A DNA stretch of 64,000 nt from Peribacillus kribbensis DSM 17871 (GCF_000430765.1 NZ_AUMQ01000016.1:1-64000); one strand, 5' to 3'. Counted from the first letter of the stretch, positions 51,267 to 61,188 are shown. Numbers and translations: made by a program. The notes: generated by a model not told the origin, from the letters alone.

Positions 51267-51979
51267 ATGGGTCGGTATAAACAAAGAAGTGACGGCAAAG
51301 GCAGCCTAAAACTAATTCAAACCTTAATTAATGAGCATGTGCATGTTATCAACAAAAAACTTTCACTAGTAACAGACGAAAACATAATTTGGGTTTCTCC
51401 TCTTGAAAAAGACGAATATGCCGAATATAGTGATGTTGATTTTATTGAAAGGGTCGCTCTAGATGGAAAAGTGGCAAGTAAATTAAAGGAGTTTTGGCCG
51501 ACAAATGGTCCCCGATGGGATGCATTAGCCAAATACGGGGAAAATGGAGTTTTCATAATTGAAGCTAAAGCAAACCTGAAAGAGCTCATATCACCCCATC
51601 CTCTTCAGTAGCCCCCATCTCCAAGCAGCTTATCGCTCAGTCATTAAGGGAAACACAAAAATATATAGGTGCCGAGCCAAGCGATATTTGGACAGAAACT
51701 TATTATCAATATGCAAACAGGCTAGCCCATTTGTATTTTTTAAGGGTAATGAACAGTGTCCCTGCCTTTTTGGTCATGATCTATTTTATTGGAGATGAAA
51801 CCGTAAAAGGTCCGTCATCTCAGGAGCAATGGGAAATTTTTATTGTGAGGATGAATCAAAAATTAGGGATACCAGATGACCATCTTTTGAAACCTTTCAT
51901 AAAAGATATTTTTATAGATGTGAATGAATTGCAGGAAAATAATAGTACGGGTCTAGCCGGACCTACATGTAATTATTAA
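51267..51979 (+). pseudogene. Frameshifted PD-(D/E)XK nuclease-like hypothetical gene
   Basis: The ATG at 51267 follows GTGAGGGAT and opens a 114-codon frame ending at a stop at 51609. The same protein continues in another frame (ISKQLIAQSLRETQKYIG ... LYFLRVMNSVPAFLVMIYFI) to 51979. One frameshift near 51580-51605, just after the EAKAN motif, joins them into a ~236-residue protein. PRWDALAKYGENGVFIIEAKAN has the Asp and Glu-x-Lys spacing of PD-(D/E)XK nuclease-fold proteins. This may be a real pseudogene or a sequencing indel. The cellular role is unknown. Confidence 0.7.
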
Positions 51980-52332
51980 AGGTCTCTCATATTTTTGAAA
52001 GATGAATCATAAAAAAGGAAAGGAAAAAAGCAGGGGCATTTGAACTGCCTCGTAACATTTACGGGGTGTTTTATAGCCAAATTTACAGCCGAAAAGAAAT
52101 TAGAAATTGTTCAAATTTGATCAAGGCGGTTACGGGATCCGTAGTAGGATATATGGAACAACCCATAATACAATTAAAAAATGGGTTCTACAGTTTCAAT
52201 ATCAGTTTCCCAATCTTAGAGACATTGGGTTTCCTCAGCTCGTTACAACTGCCCCCTTCTTCTCTCAAACGCGGTAAAACCATGCAATTGACAAAAAAAC
52301 ACCAGCACTCAACTCTGATGTTTTTTGACTTT
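51980..52332. other. Intergenic region before the esterase operon end
   Basis: 353 bp. A plus-strand frame (52066-52341) runs through the terminator at 52292-52327 and has no ribosome site, so I do not accept it. Nothing else is recognisable. Confidence 0.4.
52292..52327. terminator. Terminator of the esterase/ATP-grasp operon
   Basis: AAAAAACA-C-CAG pairs with CTG-A-TGTTTTTT around a 9-nt loop, with T runs in both directions. It starts a few bases after the minus-strand esterase stop. Confidence 0.8.
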
Positions 52333-53073
52333 TTAGTATAGTATTTTCCCTAAATAATACGGCATTTGGTGCCGCCACCAAATCCAATCATGCGAAACAT
52401 CTTCGCCCCACTCATCAAACCATACCGGAATTTGTTTTTCATTAAAGGCATCTTTTAATGTGAAGTATGAAGGCAGCCCATCCTGTTCCCAATCACCCAG
52501 CCCTGTACAAATAATGATAGTTGCTGAACGATAGCGATCAATAAACCAGCCGTCATTTTGATTCCATATGTAATCACTCGGTGAATTTTGATATACAAGC
52601 GGATCATTTCCGTAATCCCCCAAAAAGTATCGCGCATCGTAAATACCGCTAAGTGCAACGGTTGTTTGGAACACATCCGGGTGTCTCAAGAAAAAATTCA
52701 ATGCATGATAGGCCCCCATGCTGCACCCTGTTGTCATCATTGGATCAAACCAGCCTGTTTTATGTTTAATAAATGGAATAGCTTCGGATATTACATAACG
52801 GTCATATGCTTCATGAGCCAAAGCACGGTCATGCGGCGTTTTTGAATCATGGAGCCAGCTTTCATTATCTATACTGGACAATGTAAAAAACTGAACTTTT
52901 CCGGTTTCAATAAAATCCTGGCAAGCATCAATCATTCCAAAATCATGATATTCAGTGTGCTTCCCTCCAGATGAAGGAAAAACCAGGATCGGCATGCCGC
53001 TGTGCCCATATCTGTTCAACAGCATTTCACGTCCTAATTCACCGCTCCAATGGCTTAAGTATTCAATATGCAT
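52333..53073 (-). CDS. Alpha/beta-hydrolase-fold esterase
   Basis: A 246-aa esterase of the esterase-D/IroE-like group. A nucleophile elbow GCSMGAYHAL, strand MPILVFPSSGGKHTEY and C-terminal His region (VSHDWIWWRHQMPYYLG) are seen. The ATG at 53073 follows GGAGATTT. It overlaps by position the end of the ATP-grasp gene (53084) closely (10-bp gap). With the second esterase (54410-55240) and the ATP-grasp enzyme it forms a three-gene unit seen as a conserved-looking set, but the substrate is unknown. Confidence 0.88.
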   Translation of the reverse strand: MHIEYLSHWSGELGREMLLNRYGHSGMPILVFPSSGGKHTEYHDFGMIDACQDFIETGKVQFFTLSSIDNESWLHDSKTPHDRALAHEAYDRYVISEAIPFIKHKTGWFDPMMTTGCSMGAYHALNFFLRHPDVFQTTVALSGIYDARYFLGDYGNDPLVYQNSPSDYIWNQNDGWFIDRYRSATIIICTGLGDWEQDGLPSYFTLKDAFNEKQIPVWFDEWGEDVSHDWIWWRHQMPYYLGKILY

Positions 53074-53083
53074 AGAAAATCTC

Positions 53084-54259
53084 CTATCCCTCATTTATTC
53101 GTTCATGTACAAAACGGATAATCTCATCCACTTCTTCCTGCGAATCTGCATTAATCGCATAAATTTGATTCCCCTGGAGTACCGCAAACGCATCTGGAAT
53201 GCGCTGAACAAACTTTACACGATCGCCAAATCGTTCATAAATATCATTCATGCCATGCTTATACTCATGCGCATCACGCTGTGTTACACCGACACAAAAC
53301 TGATTTTCTGCCTTGGACTCCTTACATTCTCCTCCTGTCACAATTGAGGCATACTGAGCAAATAGATCAATAGAGTACGCGGCATTGTACATATCAATCG
53401 TGTAGCCGCCAGCCAGGCGATTATTGTATTCAAGTGCAACATAATCCCCATCTTCTAATTTAAAAAACTCAATATGAAAAAAGCGTTCTTTCATGCCAAA
53501 AGCTTTTACGATCGCCTTTCCATATGCTTCGAGCTTTGAATCAATTTCTTTTTGGATCACATATGCCATATCAAGCTGGCCGCTAACGAGTTCCAGAGTT
53601 GGCACATTATATGTAAAGCTTGTTTGGAAAACAATATCACCTTTTTGATCCACCAGCCCATCAAATGTACAAAGCACGCCTCCTTCGACAAATGGTTCTA
53701 AGAAGTATACCTGTGCTTCTCCCCATTCTTCTTCAAAACGTCGTACTGCCTCTTCTGAATCTAATTTGAAGGTTGCAGCTGATCCCACTCCATTATCCGG
53801 TTTAGCGATAACTGGCAGTCCTAAATCATCAAGAGCTTTAGATAAATCACTTTTACTTTTAACAACTCTTCCTTCTACAACGGGTACATCTGCTTCTCTA
53901 AACAGTTTTTTCATTTCAGATTTATACTTAACTTTTTTCAACTCATCCGTTTTATTGCCGTACACATTAAATTGGTCACGCAGCTGTGCATCAAGCTCCA
54001 GCCAGTGCTCATTATTGGACTCAATGCGGTCAATTGGACCATGTTTATAGAATAAAAATGCAACTGCCCGTTTCACTTCATCTATATCTTCTAAATTATT
54101 TACACGATAGTATTCTGTTAAAGAGTTTTGTAATTTGGATTCTAACTGGTAATATGGCTCTTCGCCAATTCCCAGTACATTGACACCTGCTTCTTTTAAA
54201 CGATGAGCGAACGGCTGGAAATTACCTGGGTAATATGGCGAGATCAAAATATAATTCAT
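53084..54259 (-). CDS. ATP-grasp domain ligase
   Basis: A 391-aa ATP-grasp enzyme. A pre-ATP-grasp domain (NYILISPYYPGNFQPF) leads to the nucleotide-binding fold: LPVIAKPDNGVGSAATFKL (phosphate loop), EAQVYFLEPFVEGG and the metal-site EYNNRLAGGYTIDM. Such enzymes join a carboxylate to an amine or thiol through an acyl phosphate. It lies between two esterases in one operon, so synthesis and trimming of a peptide- or ester-like compound is plausible. The product is unknown. The ATG follows AAAGGAG. Confidence 0.9.
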   Translation of the reverse strand: MNYILISPYYPGNFQPFAHRLKEAGVNVLGIGEEPYYQLESKLQNSLTEYYRVNNLEDIDEVKRAVAFLFYKHGPIDRIESNNEHWLELDAQLRDQFNVYGNKTDELKKVKYKSEMKKLFREADVPVVEGRVVKSKSDLSKALDDLGLPVIAKPDNGVGSAATFKLDSEEAVRRFEEEWGEAQVYFLEPFVEGGVLCTFDGLVDQKGDIVFQTSFTYNVPTLELVSGQLDMAYVIQKEIDSKLEAYGKAIVKAFGMKERFFHIEFFKLEDGDYVALEYNNRLAGGYTIDMYNAAYSIDLFAQYASIVTGGECKESKAENQFCVGVTQRDAHEYKHGMNDIYERFGDRVKFVQRIPDAFAVLQGNQIYAINADSQEEVDEIIRFVHERINEG

Positions 54260-54409
54260 AAAAAAAGGCTCCTTTCTTAGAATCCAAGAATCTTAGTTTT
54301 TACAAATGATACAGTTATTTAAATATTAAATCAATTTAAATGCGAATATATTCAAAAAAAGAGTGAGAGTTTCCTCTCACTATCAATTAAATATAATGAT
54401 TCACTTCAA

Positions 54410-55240
54410 TCAAGACCACTTCTCACTTAAGAAACGTAAACATTCTGGTAAGTGTTTTGCCCAGGCTTTTTCATTATGTTCTTCATCCGCAAAAATATTC
54501 AAACGAATGCTCTCAATTGGAACAGATCCTGTTAGCAGCTGGTTATAATACTTAAGCGATCCATCGATATATGCCTGCTTCATATTGCCATACATCAATT
54601 TCCGATCGGTTTCATCACCTTCCTGTGTCCCAACCTGGATGTACACGCGTTGTTCAGGATCCAGCTCTTTTCTTGCAATATAACTGTCAAAGGCTTTACT
54701 TGTAATCCAATTGGCTAAAGAAAAAATTCCTAACCCGCCAATTTGATCTTTATATTCAATTCCCATAAAAGCAGAAATATTTCCTCCAAGGGAACTGCCA
54801 ATCATCGCAGTATGATACTTATCAGATTTCGTTCGGTAATGCTGGTCGATAAAAGGCTTCACCACTGTCATGACAAACTCTGCAAACTCCGCGCCTCTCC
54901 CGCCCAGCTCAAACTCTTCAGGAAGCGGGCTTTCAGTAATTTTCCAGGGCGTATATTCATTAATTCGCTCTTGCCCTCCATGATCAATCCCAACAACAAT
55001 CATCCTCGGCAGATCGGGGTTTTGTTTAATTGCCGGAATTACTTTCCATGAATTCCCGCTATAGGATTCACTGCTGTAGAAAACATTTTGTCCATCATGC
55101 ATATAGACGACCGGATAACTTTCAGCCTCATCTATATCATAATTTTTCGGCAATAAAACACGCACGCGACGTTCTTCATTTTTATAGGACATATGTAAAT
55201 GATGTGTTTCTAGTTTTAAATAAAAATAGGATTTGTTCAT
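54410..55240 (-). CDS. Alpha/beta-hydrolase-fold esterase (Fes/IroE-like)
   Basis: A 276-aa putative esterase. RVRVLLPKNYDIDEAESYPVVYMHDGQNVF, the nucleophile elbow MIGSSLGGNISAFMG and the late His in FADEEHNEKAW match the esterase family that includes enterobactin esterases. The ATG at 55240 follows GAGGAGTG. An earlier in-frame start at 55261 is less likely. It is the first gene of the esterase/ATP-grasp/esterase operon, 150 bp before the ATP-grasp gene. No siderophore genes are near, so enterobactin-like substrates are not supported. Confidence 0.88.
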   Translation of the reverse strand: MNKSYFYLKLETHHLHMSYKNEERRVRVLLPKNYDIDEAESYPVVYMHDGQNVFYSSESYSGNSWKVIPAIKQNPDLPRMIVVGIDHGGQERINEYTPWKITESPLPEEFELGGRGAEFAEFVMTVVKPFIDQHYRTKSDKYHTAMIGSSLGGNISAFMGIEYKDQIGGLGIFSLANWITSKAFDSYIARKELDPEQRVYIQVGTQEGDETDRKLMYGNMKQAYIDGSLKYYNQLLTGSVPIESIRLNIFADEEHNEKAWAKHLPECLRFLSEKWS

Positions 55241-55636
55241 TTTGCCACTCCTCACTCCCATGATATTACATTAAATATACTAATCTCTTTTCCATTAAAC
55301 CTTTTGTTTATATTAACATTTCTAGTGCTTCATCTCTCCATTAAAACAAAAAGACTTTAATGAAAATAGGGTGGAGAGCTTTTCATTTTCAATAAAACGA
55401 CGGACTGCTATTTTTTCCTATTTACCTTTTTTAATCTTATACAGGTAGAAACTCTGCGGATGAAGTTGTATAATCTCTAGGTAGTGTTAAACAAAGCTGT
55501 TTTCTAATTGTTGTTTTTAAAAGAGGATAAGTTGATTTCCGCTTCAACCAACTTCTTTGACAAAACACATTCCACTTCCAATAGCAATAAAGTTTGCTAA
55601 AACAGCCTAAACAAAAAACATTAGAGGTGAAATGCA
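55241..55636. other. Intergenic region between divergent genes
   Basis: 396 bp between the esterase operon and the plus-strand membrane-protein gene. It must hold both promoters. A minus-strand frame (55437-55766) overlaps the next gene and has no ribosome site. Nothing else stands out. Confidence 0.4.
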
Positions 55637-56461
55637 TTGGGCTTATATTCAGATTCCGAGCATACAGAAAAAGTCGAAGGCGAACAATATAGAGAACAAA
55701 CACGGACCGAGGAACCGCAGACAGAATGGGAGACGGACCAAAGGGGACCTGATCCACGGGAAACAAGGGAAAGCAGGGTCAGTCACTCAAGAATGGAGAG
55801 GAGAAACAAACCGGCAGATTCAGAGGACACAGTGGGAGTTACTCCGCAAAGCATGACAAGCTCCAAGCGCGTCCCCAAATCCAGACCTTCCCTTAAGGGA
55901 ATAAATATGAAACTGCCCAAAGTGAAGCTCAATCTTGTTATAAAAATCGCAGCAGTCATTGCGGTTCTCATCAACGTTAGATATATTTTAGGTCTGATGA
56001 AAGACCCGGCCGCCATCTTTACTTTCAATGAATTGGTGATTAAGCTGGCAATATCAGTTGGTATCAACTTTGCAGCAGTCTGGATTCTGTTTGCCAAACA
56101 GTCCCGGATTAAGTATTTTCTTTCTCTGTTCGCAGTGTTAGCATCGTTTCTATATTATCTTTATGGTGAGTATACCAATCATACTTTATTGATGAGGAGC
56201 CACCTAATCCCTTCAGTTCTTGTCATACTATCCGTTTTGATGATGGTCAATTCCAAGTCAAATTATTATATCAAAAGCATCCTTTTGCTGGTCTTCCCCA
56301 CAGCGGGGATCTATTTCAGCAGCAATCAATTTGCACTTGAGTGGGTACTGATTGGCAGTGCTGGACTGGTGATGTTTTTTAGAATTTCCAAAACAAAAAG
56401 GAATCGCAAATCTGTTAACAAGGAAAGCAGGGCAAGAAGGAACCAACGAGAGTCAGCTTAG
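55637..56461 (+). CDS. Hypothetical membrane protein with charged N-terminus
   Basis: 274 aa from a TTG at 55637, 7 bp after GAGGTG. The first ~95 residues are hydrophilic and rich in Glu/Arg/Thr, likely disordered. Residues ~98-255 hold six or seven hydrophobic helices (IKIAAVIAVLINVRYILGLM, LVIKLAISVGINFAAVWILF, and others). The C-terminus is strongly basic (RISKTKRNRKSVNKESRARR). No family is recognised. An ATG at 55632 opens a different short frame and is not supported. It is followed by a strong terminator. Confidence 0.75.
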   Translation: MGLYSDSEHTEKVEGEQYREQTRTEEPQTEWETDQRGPDPRETRESRVSHSRMERRNKPADSEDTVGVTPQSMTSSKRVPKSRPSLKGINMKLPKVKLNLVIKIAAVIAVLINVRYILGLMKDPAAIFTFNELVIKLAISVGINFAAVWILFAKQSRIKYFLSLFAVLASFLYYLYGEYTNHTLLMRSHLIPSVLVILSVLMMVNSKSNYYIKSILLLVFPTAGIYFSSNQFALEWVLIGSAGLVMFFRISKTKRNRKSVNKESRARRNQRESA

Positions 56462-56829
56462 TTTGGCGAGAAAACCCAGCATGCAAATAAGGCCATCCAG
56501 ATATTCTGGATGGCCCGTTTTTTATTTAATGAAAGTAGCTCCGCTAAAATGCTATTATTTTATTGAAACAAACGTCCTTCCAAAAACGTTGTCCTTGGCC
56601 CTTCCGTGAGCTATGATGAAGGTTAAGACCGGCTAGTCATTGATCCTTCAAAATACTAAGATACAGGTGCATTTATTTCAAGAACGGATTTATCTTCTGA
56701 AAAGAACCAAGAAATTATTTTAAATTCCATCAATGTCCTGATGAAACGGTCATCCATGGCCTGTACCATTTATGCGACAGATCCTAAGTTAAGACAGAGA
56801 CTACTCCAACTGCAAAGGGGAAAACAATC
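56462..56829. other. Intergenic region with terminator
   Basis: 368 bp. After the terminator at 56491-56523 no gene, repeat or RNA is recognisable. The promoter of the MazG-like gene should lie in the last ~100 bp. Confidence 0.4.
56491..56523 (+). terminator. Rho-independent terminator of the membrane-protein gene
   Basis: GGCCATCCAG pairs with CTGGATGGCC around ATATT and is followed by CGTTTTTTAT, 30 bp after the stop. Confidence 0.9.
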
Positions 56830-57135
56830 ATGAGCGATATTCAAGGCTTAATTAACAAACTCAATGAATTTAGAGACGAAAGAAACTGGAGACAATATCA
56901 TAACCCAAAGGACCTTGCCATTTCCATTTCCATCGAAGCAGCAGAGCTACTGGAAGACTTTCAATGGATCAGCAATGAAGAAGCACTTAAAGAAAATGAA
57001 GAAAACATCCGTGAGGAAATTGCGGATGTACTGATTTATTCATTAATGCTATGTTCTGACCTCGGGTTAAATGTAAAAAAAATAGTAGAGGAAAAGATTG
57101 TGAAGAATGGGAAGAAGTATCCGGTTGGTAAATAG
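56830..57135 (+). CDS. MazG-like nucleotide pyrophosphohydrolase
   Basis: A 101-aa all-alpha NTP pyrophosphatase. The metal-binding motif is complete: Glu residues in ISIEAAELLEDFQW and EEIADVLIYSLM (the EExxE...ExxD pattern). RNWRQYHNPKDLAISI is typical of the short dCTP/dUTP-type branch. It removes pyrophosphate from non-canonical or excess nucleotides. The ATG follows AAAGGGGA. It is monocistronic, with a bidirectional hairpin at 57253-57286. Confidence 0.92.
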   Translation: MSDIQGLINKLNEFRDERNWRQYHNPKDLAISISIEAAELLEDFQWISNEEALKENEENIREEIADVLIYSLMLCSDLGLNVKKIVEEKIVKNGKKYPVGK

Positions 57136-57451
57136 GCAGGGTATTTCTTCCAATAAATGGATAAAGGGGTGTAAAAACCGCTTTAAAGGATACGTAAATT
57201 GTATATAATAACAAACATCTTTTCTTCCTTCCGTGTTCAATTAATATAATATAAAACCCTGCTCCATTTTAGAAGCTGGGTTTTATCATTCTGTAAAAAA
57301 TTTAAGAAATGTTAAATGGAGTCATTCCCTCTCGCTTTAATCGCCTAGAGCGTTTCCAAATATAACTCTTCCCTTTCCTTGTCAGAAAGGAAATGATAGA
57401 CTGAATGCAAATAATTCTACTAACTGCAAATCAATTTTTAACAACGGCAGG
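57136..57451. repeat. Intergenic region carrying dispersed relic repeat, copy B
   Basis: The ~150 bp from 57253 to 57400 resemble 37640-37780 in the same orientation, with the shared GGAGTCATTCCCTCT, ACTCTTCC and GAAAGGAAATG blocks. Minus-strand reading gives HFLSDKEREELYLETL, a stop, then AIKARGNDSI and a stop, so it looks like a decayed coding tail. The region is convergent between the MazG-like and TPR genes. Confidence 0.65.
57253..57286. terminator. Bidirectional terminator between MazG-like and TPR genes
   Basis: AAAACCCTGCT pairs with AGCTGGGTTTT (one mismatch), with A and T runs outside. It belongs to relic repeat copy B and matches the hairpin of copy A. Confidence 0.75.
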
Positions 57452-59917
57452 CTACAAATATTGCTGCTGTATCTCTAGTACCATCTGAACATAGATTTCT
57501 TTTGCCTTTGGAAAATCCTGTTGAAGGAGGTGCTTGTATCCGTTTTGGATATACTTATTCCATATATACTGATAGATTTGGAGCGCATCTTTACGGGAAT
57601 CAATTTTTTCCACTAAAGCTGGGGCCATATGGTAATACTCTTGAATTAATCCTGAACCCTCCTCCTGCATAATTAACCACTCATCACGAAATTTCTTAAA
57701 AGCCAGTATCTCCTCACAGTTGTCTTTTTTCCCAAGCGCCATACAAGTAGCTGTAGTCAAGAAACACCCTGACCTCGACGAGCTACTGCTGCTATAGGAA
57801 CCTGAAGATGACTTACTATAGCTGCTACTTGAACTGTAACTAGTAGTGGATCCCTGTTCTTTCTTCTTTTTCTCTTCCTCTAAACGGGCAGTAATTTTAA
57901 TATGATGGGTTTTACATATGTTATGTCCCAACTTTGATCCTTTTGAGTAATATTGGAGAGCTAGTTCCATATTTTTCATTTTGCCTGCGCCAGTTTCATA
58001 CATTTGACCAATCAAAAAATAAGCTTCTCCTGTTGAACAATTACACAAAGTTTCATATGCCTGTTCATAATCCTTATTGTTATAATAACAAACACCAAGA
58101 AGCTCCTGTATTTCTTGACCTTTCTCCTTTTTATCTAATCCCAAATACGCCTTAGCATAATCAATCACCCGATTATAATCCCTTTTTCGATAAAAAAGTT
58201 CTGCCAGTTGAAAAATAGCTTCGGAATGCTCATAAATAGCAGCCAGTGAAAGTCTGATAATAGCCTCCTGTTCTTTTCCCTGAGCTAGTAACATACTTCC
58301 GAGTTGAAAATTTGCATCCCTGTTTAGATAATTGCCTAAATAAGTTAAATGTTCCACAGAAAGTATTTTCTTAGACTGGTAGAGGCTAAATAAAGAGCCA
58401 CCTGCCTTTTTATTTCCTTTTTCAAGTGCTAACCGATAAAACTTAGCAGCCTCTTTTTCATAATCTTGATTTTCATAATACTGACCCAATATAAAAAGAA
58501 TACCAGAATCATCACTATCTTTGAGCTTTAATACAAAATTGTAAACCTGTAGCTTTTGAAACCCTAGTTCCTTTTTATATTTTATCTTCGCTTCCAATAC
58601 TTCAGGATCTTCTGGATCCATCAAATGAATAGCATCCAGATGGGATTTGGAAGGACTCTCACCCTTTTTTTCACCAATAGTTAGTAATAATAGATTGGCT
58701 TTTTTATATCCAGCTTTGAGAAGTTCTTCAGCACTAGACTCTGCCTCTTCAAACTTTTCAAGTCCTATATAAGATTTACTCAACCTATAAAGAGTTTCTA
58801 ATTGATGAGTTCTAAGTACTCCGTTTTCAGATTTACCTATGATACTTTCCTTAATGTCACTCAAAATAGATTGTATCTTTGTTAGTATATTTTGTAATCT
58901 CTCAAAAGAAGATGTCGCTTTATCAATTTCATCCTGAACTCCAGTTCGCAATTTGATTAATCCGCTTTTATCGTAATGCTCCAACATCAGCAGAGTCCTG
59001 TTGATTTTTTCTATAACATGAAGACTTTTGTTCCGCTCCTGGTAGATATATGCAGACACCTCTTGAATCAACTGCTCAGTCTTTCGGAACAAATCCTTTC
59101 GGCTGCTCGGAACATTAAACTCTTGGAGAGCTTCAAAAAGATTTCCATCCATAATTGCAAAGTTGAGATTCATGTCCATTAATAAATCTAGCAAATTATC
59201 TCTATCCTCATGTGGAACTTGGAGCAAAATCTTTTTATTATAACCAATCGTATTTAAATAGCGAATAGGCTTATCCCAACCACTCTTAATATCAATATTC
59301 ACAAGAAGGGCGTCTGTCCTATCAAGAAAATCCCAAAAAGTTTCATTGTTATTAGATGCTAGGGAAAAATCAATATAGGTTATATGTTCATGAATGAAAG
59401 GAGTCTCACTTAAAAAATAAGTAATAACATTCCGCAAATCCATATGATATTTCCGAGCTAAAGTATCCAGTAAAACTCTGATATCAAGCCTGCTGATTTC
59501 CTCTCGGTTATGAAAGGCATTATACAAATAAATCCTCTCATCCTCACTGTGACAATGTATAATTGGGATATTTCTATTTTTCTTCATCAAAAACTCACTA
59601 TTCCGACCAGGCTGAATAATCTTGTCATAAAATAATTGCCTTCCCGCCACTGAAGTGTGCATAACACCAATTACCGTTTTTTCTCTTAATGCAGGAACTG
59701 TAATAAAAAGCTGAAGCTGCGACATAAAGTTTTCGATTACTTTCAAAAAAGATGCTTTTTCTGGATACTTAGAGTCATCAATAATCATTACTAACTCTTG
59801 TTTTATTAAATCGTGTAACTGTTTAAAGGTCTCATCCCAAATGTGACTATCTCCCTCGGTTTGAAAAACCTTCGAAAGCAGTTCTATTTCTGTCCCTTGT
59901 TTTCCTATCTCCCTCAT
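57452..59917 (-). CDS. TPR/Sel1-repeat protein with C-terminal CFLTTA domain
   Basis: An 821-aa protein without signal or membrane segments. The N-terminal ~300 residues are an uncharacterised alpha/beta region (IIHCHSEDERIYLYNAF, ILLQVPHEDRDNLLDLL). Residues ~365-675 are TPR/Sel1-like repeats (GILFILGQYYENQDYEKEAA, AIFQLAELFYRKRDYNRVI, AYFLIGQMYETGAGKMKNME). A Ser-rich linker (~689-717) leads to a CFLTTATCMALGKKDNCEE box at 718. This C-terminal Cys-rich motif occurs in several Sel1-repeat proteins. It follows the smaller dynamin-like gene by 14 bp and is surely part of the same system, perhaps as scaffold or sensor. Confidence 0.85.
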   Translation of the reverse strand: MREIGKQGTEIELLSKVFQTEGDSHIWDETFKQLHDLIKQELVMIIDDSKYPEKASFLKVIENFMSQLQLFITVPALREKTVIGVMHTSVAGRQLFYDKIIQPGRNSEFLMKKNRNIPIIHCHSEDERIYLYNAFHNREEISRLDIRVLLDTLARKYHMDLRNVITYFLSETPFIHEHITYIDFSLASNNNETFWDFLDRTDALLVNIDIKSGWDKPIRYLNTIGYNKKILLQVPHEDRDNLLDLLMDMNLNFAIMDGNLFEALQEFNVPSSRKDLFRKTEQLIQEVSAYIYQERNKSLHVIEKINRTLLMLEHYDKSGLIKLRTGVQDEIDKATSSFERLQNILTKIQSILSDIKESIIGKSENGVLRTHQLETLYRLSKSYIGLEKFEEAESSAEELLKAGYKKANLLLLTIGEKKGESPSKSHLDAIHLMDPEDPEVLEAKIKYKKELGFQKLQVYNFVLKLKDSDDSGILFILGQYYENQDYEKEAAKFYRLALEKGNKKAGGSLFSLYQSKKILSVEHLTYLGNYLNRDANFQLGSMLLAQGKEQEAIIRLSLAAIYEHSEAIFQLAELFYRKRDYNRVIDYAKAYLGLDKKEKGQEIQELLGVCYYNNKDYEQAYETLCNCSTGEAYFLIGQMYETGAGKMKNMELALQYYSKGSKLGHNICKTHHIKITARLEEEKKKKEQGSTTSYSSSSSYSKSSSGSYSSSSSSRSGCFLTTATCMALGKKDNCEEILAFKKFRDEWLIMQEEGSGLIQEYYHMAPALVEKIDSRKDALQIYQYIWNKYIQNGYKHLLQQDFPKAKEIYVQMVLEIQQQYL

Positions 59918-59931
59918 CCTACACCTCCCTC

Positions 59932-61188
59932 CTATGGTTCAGCTGCTAAAGTAAGAGAATCAATCTTATTCATAAGCCTTGAGAAACTAGTTTTTAAAAA
60001 AGCATACTCCTCATGCAAAACATTCTGTTCAGATATGCGAGCATGAATACTTGAATAAAGCTCTGCAAGATCTCGAAACTGAGTGACTTGCTTCGTATAA
60101 GATAACAATTCTCCGACTTCTTTTTGTTGTTTCAATAACATTGCACCAGTATCTTTAAAATAAATGTCCCACTCTTTAATTGCATCTTCAAATTCATCCT
60201 TAAATGTCATTCCTTTTCGAAGGGGCTTATTTGCATACTTAAAAAAAGCTTGGATATAATCTCCTGCATATTCATTTTCCAAAAGTGAGGAATATGCCGT
60301 TACACCAAATACATTTAATCCCCTTTTGGAAATAATTTCTTTCGTATTCGAGACAATTTCTTCTACTTGAGATTCCGGCTTAATATCTGCTTTATTAAAC
60401 ACAAATAAAATAGGTACATCCGCTCTAAGTTTCGCTATAAAGTCTAAATCTTTATCTGTAATCACACCATCATCTATATCCATAAGCCAAATGATAAAGT
60501 CTGCAATCCTCAACTGCTCTCTGGCAATATGTTCGTCGGTATTGTTCTCAAGCTTATACGACTCAGCTTTCGTATACCCAGGTGTATCTAATAGAATCAG
60601 ATTCTCATATGGAAAGAAAGGCGTCTGCACATTAATGTTTTTTATTAGTTTAGAAAAACTTAGTTTGTATTGGTTGTAAAATTCATGGGACAAAGCTTTA
60701 AGCGCTTCTTTACCGATATCCAGCACCTGATTCCTAAAGGTATAAGCGCTTAGCTTCTCTTTCCCCTTCATTATATATGTCGGTACGGAGGTAGTTGGTG
60801 TTTGGTCCTCTGGCAAAAGCTCCAATCCAATGATTGAATTTAGAAACTTTGATTTCCCTGCACTAAATCCCCCGCCGATTGCAATAAAATTTTTACCATC
60901 CAATATTTGAAAACGATTCATTTCTTTAATCTTATCAACAATTTGGAGCAACTTTTGATAGATCGCTATTTCATCTACCATATCAAATTTCCCTGCAAAC
61001 TTACGGAAATCATCCTGAATAAGACGTTCTAAACGATACATTGCTCTTTTCAAGTCAGGTAAAATCTCTTTTGTTTTCAATAGGTTAGATATTAAAATGA
61101 GCGCTTCTTCAGGATTATCTAAATATCGATTTGAAGCCTTAGATTTTTTATATCCTTCATCCTTATCTATGTCATCCAAAAAGTTCAT
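59932..61188 (-). CDS. Dynamin-like GTPase (short)
   Basis: 418 aa. The GTPase motifs are complete: G1 GGFSAGKS (106-113), switch Thr in PEDQTPTTSVPT, G3 DTPG (201-204) and G4 NKAD (265-268). Helical arms precede (1-95) and follow (~310-418) the G domain. There is no clear membrane helix. Bacterial dynamin-like proteins often work as unequal pairs that remodel membranes; the larger partner is encoded 24 bp upstream. The ATG follows CTGGAGAAG. Confidence 0.9.
   Translation of the reverse strand: MNFLDDIDKDEGYKKSKASNRYLDNPEEALILISNLLKTKEILPDLKRAMYRLERLIQDDFRKFAGKFDMVDEIAIYQKLLQIVDKIKEMNRFQILDGKNFIAIGGGFSAGKSKFLNSIIGLELLPEDQTPTTSVPTYIMKGKEKLSAYTFRNQVLDIGKEALKALSHEFYNQYKLSFSKLIKNINVQTPFFPYENLILLDTPGYTKAESYKLENNTDEHIAREQLRIADFIIWLMDIDDGVITDKDLDFIAKLRADVPILFVFNKADIKPESQVEEIVSNTKEIISKRGLNVFGVTAYSSLLENEYAGDYIQAFFKYANKPLRKGMTFKDEFEDAIKEWDIYFKDTGAMLLKQQKEVGELLSYTKQVTQFRDLAELYSSIHARISEQNVLHEEYAFLKTSFSRLMNKIDSLTLAAEP

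Noticed and set aside
52066-52341. 91-codon plus-strand frame
   Set aside because: It runs through a strong bidirectional terminator and has no ribosome site.
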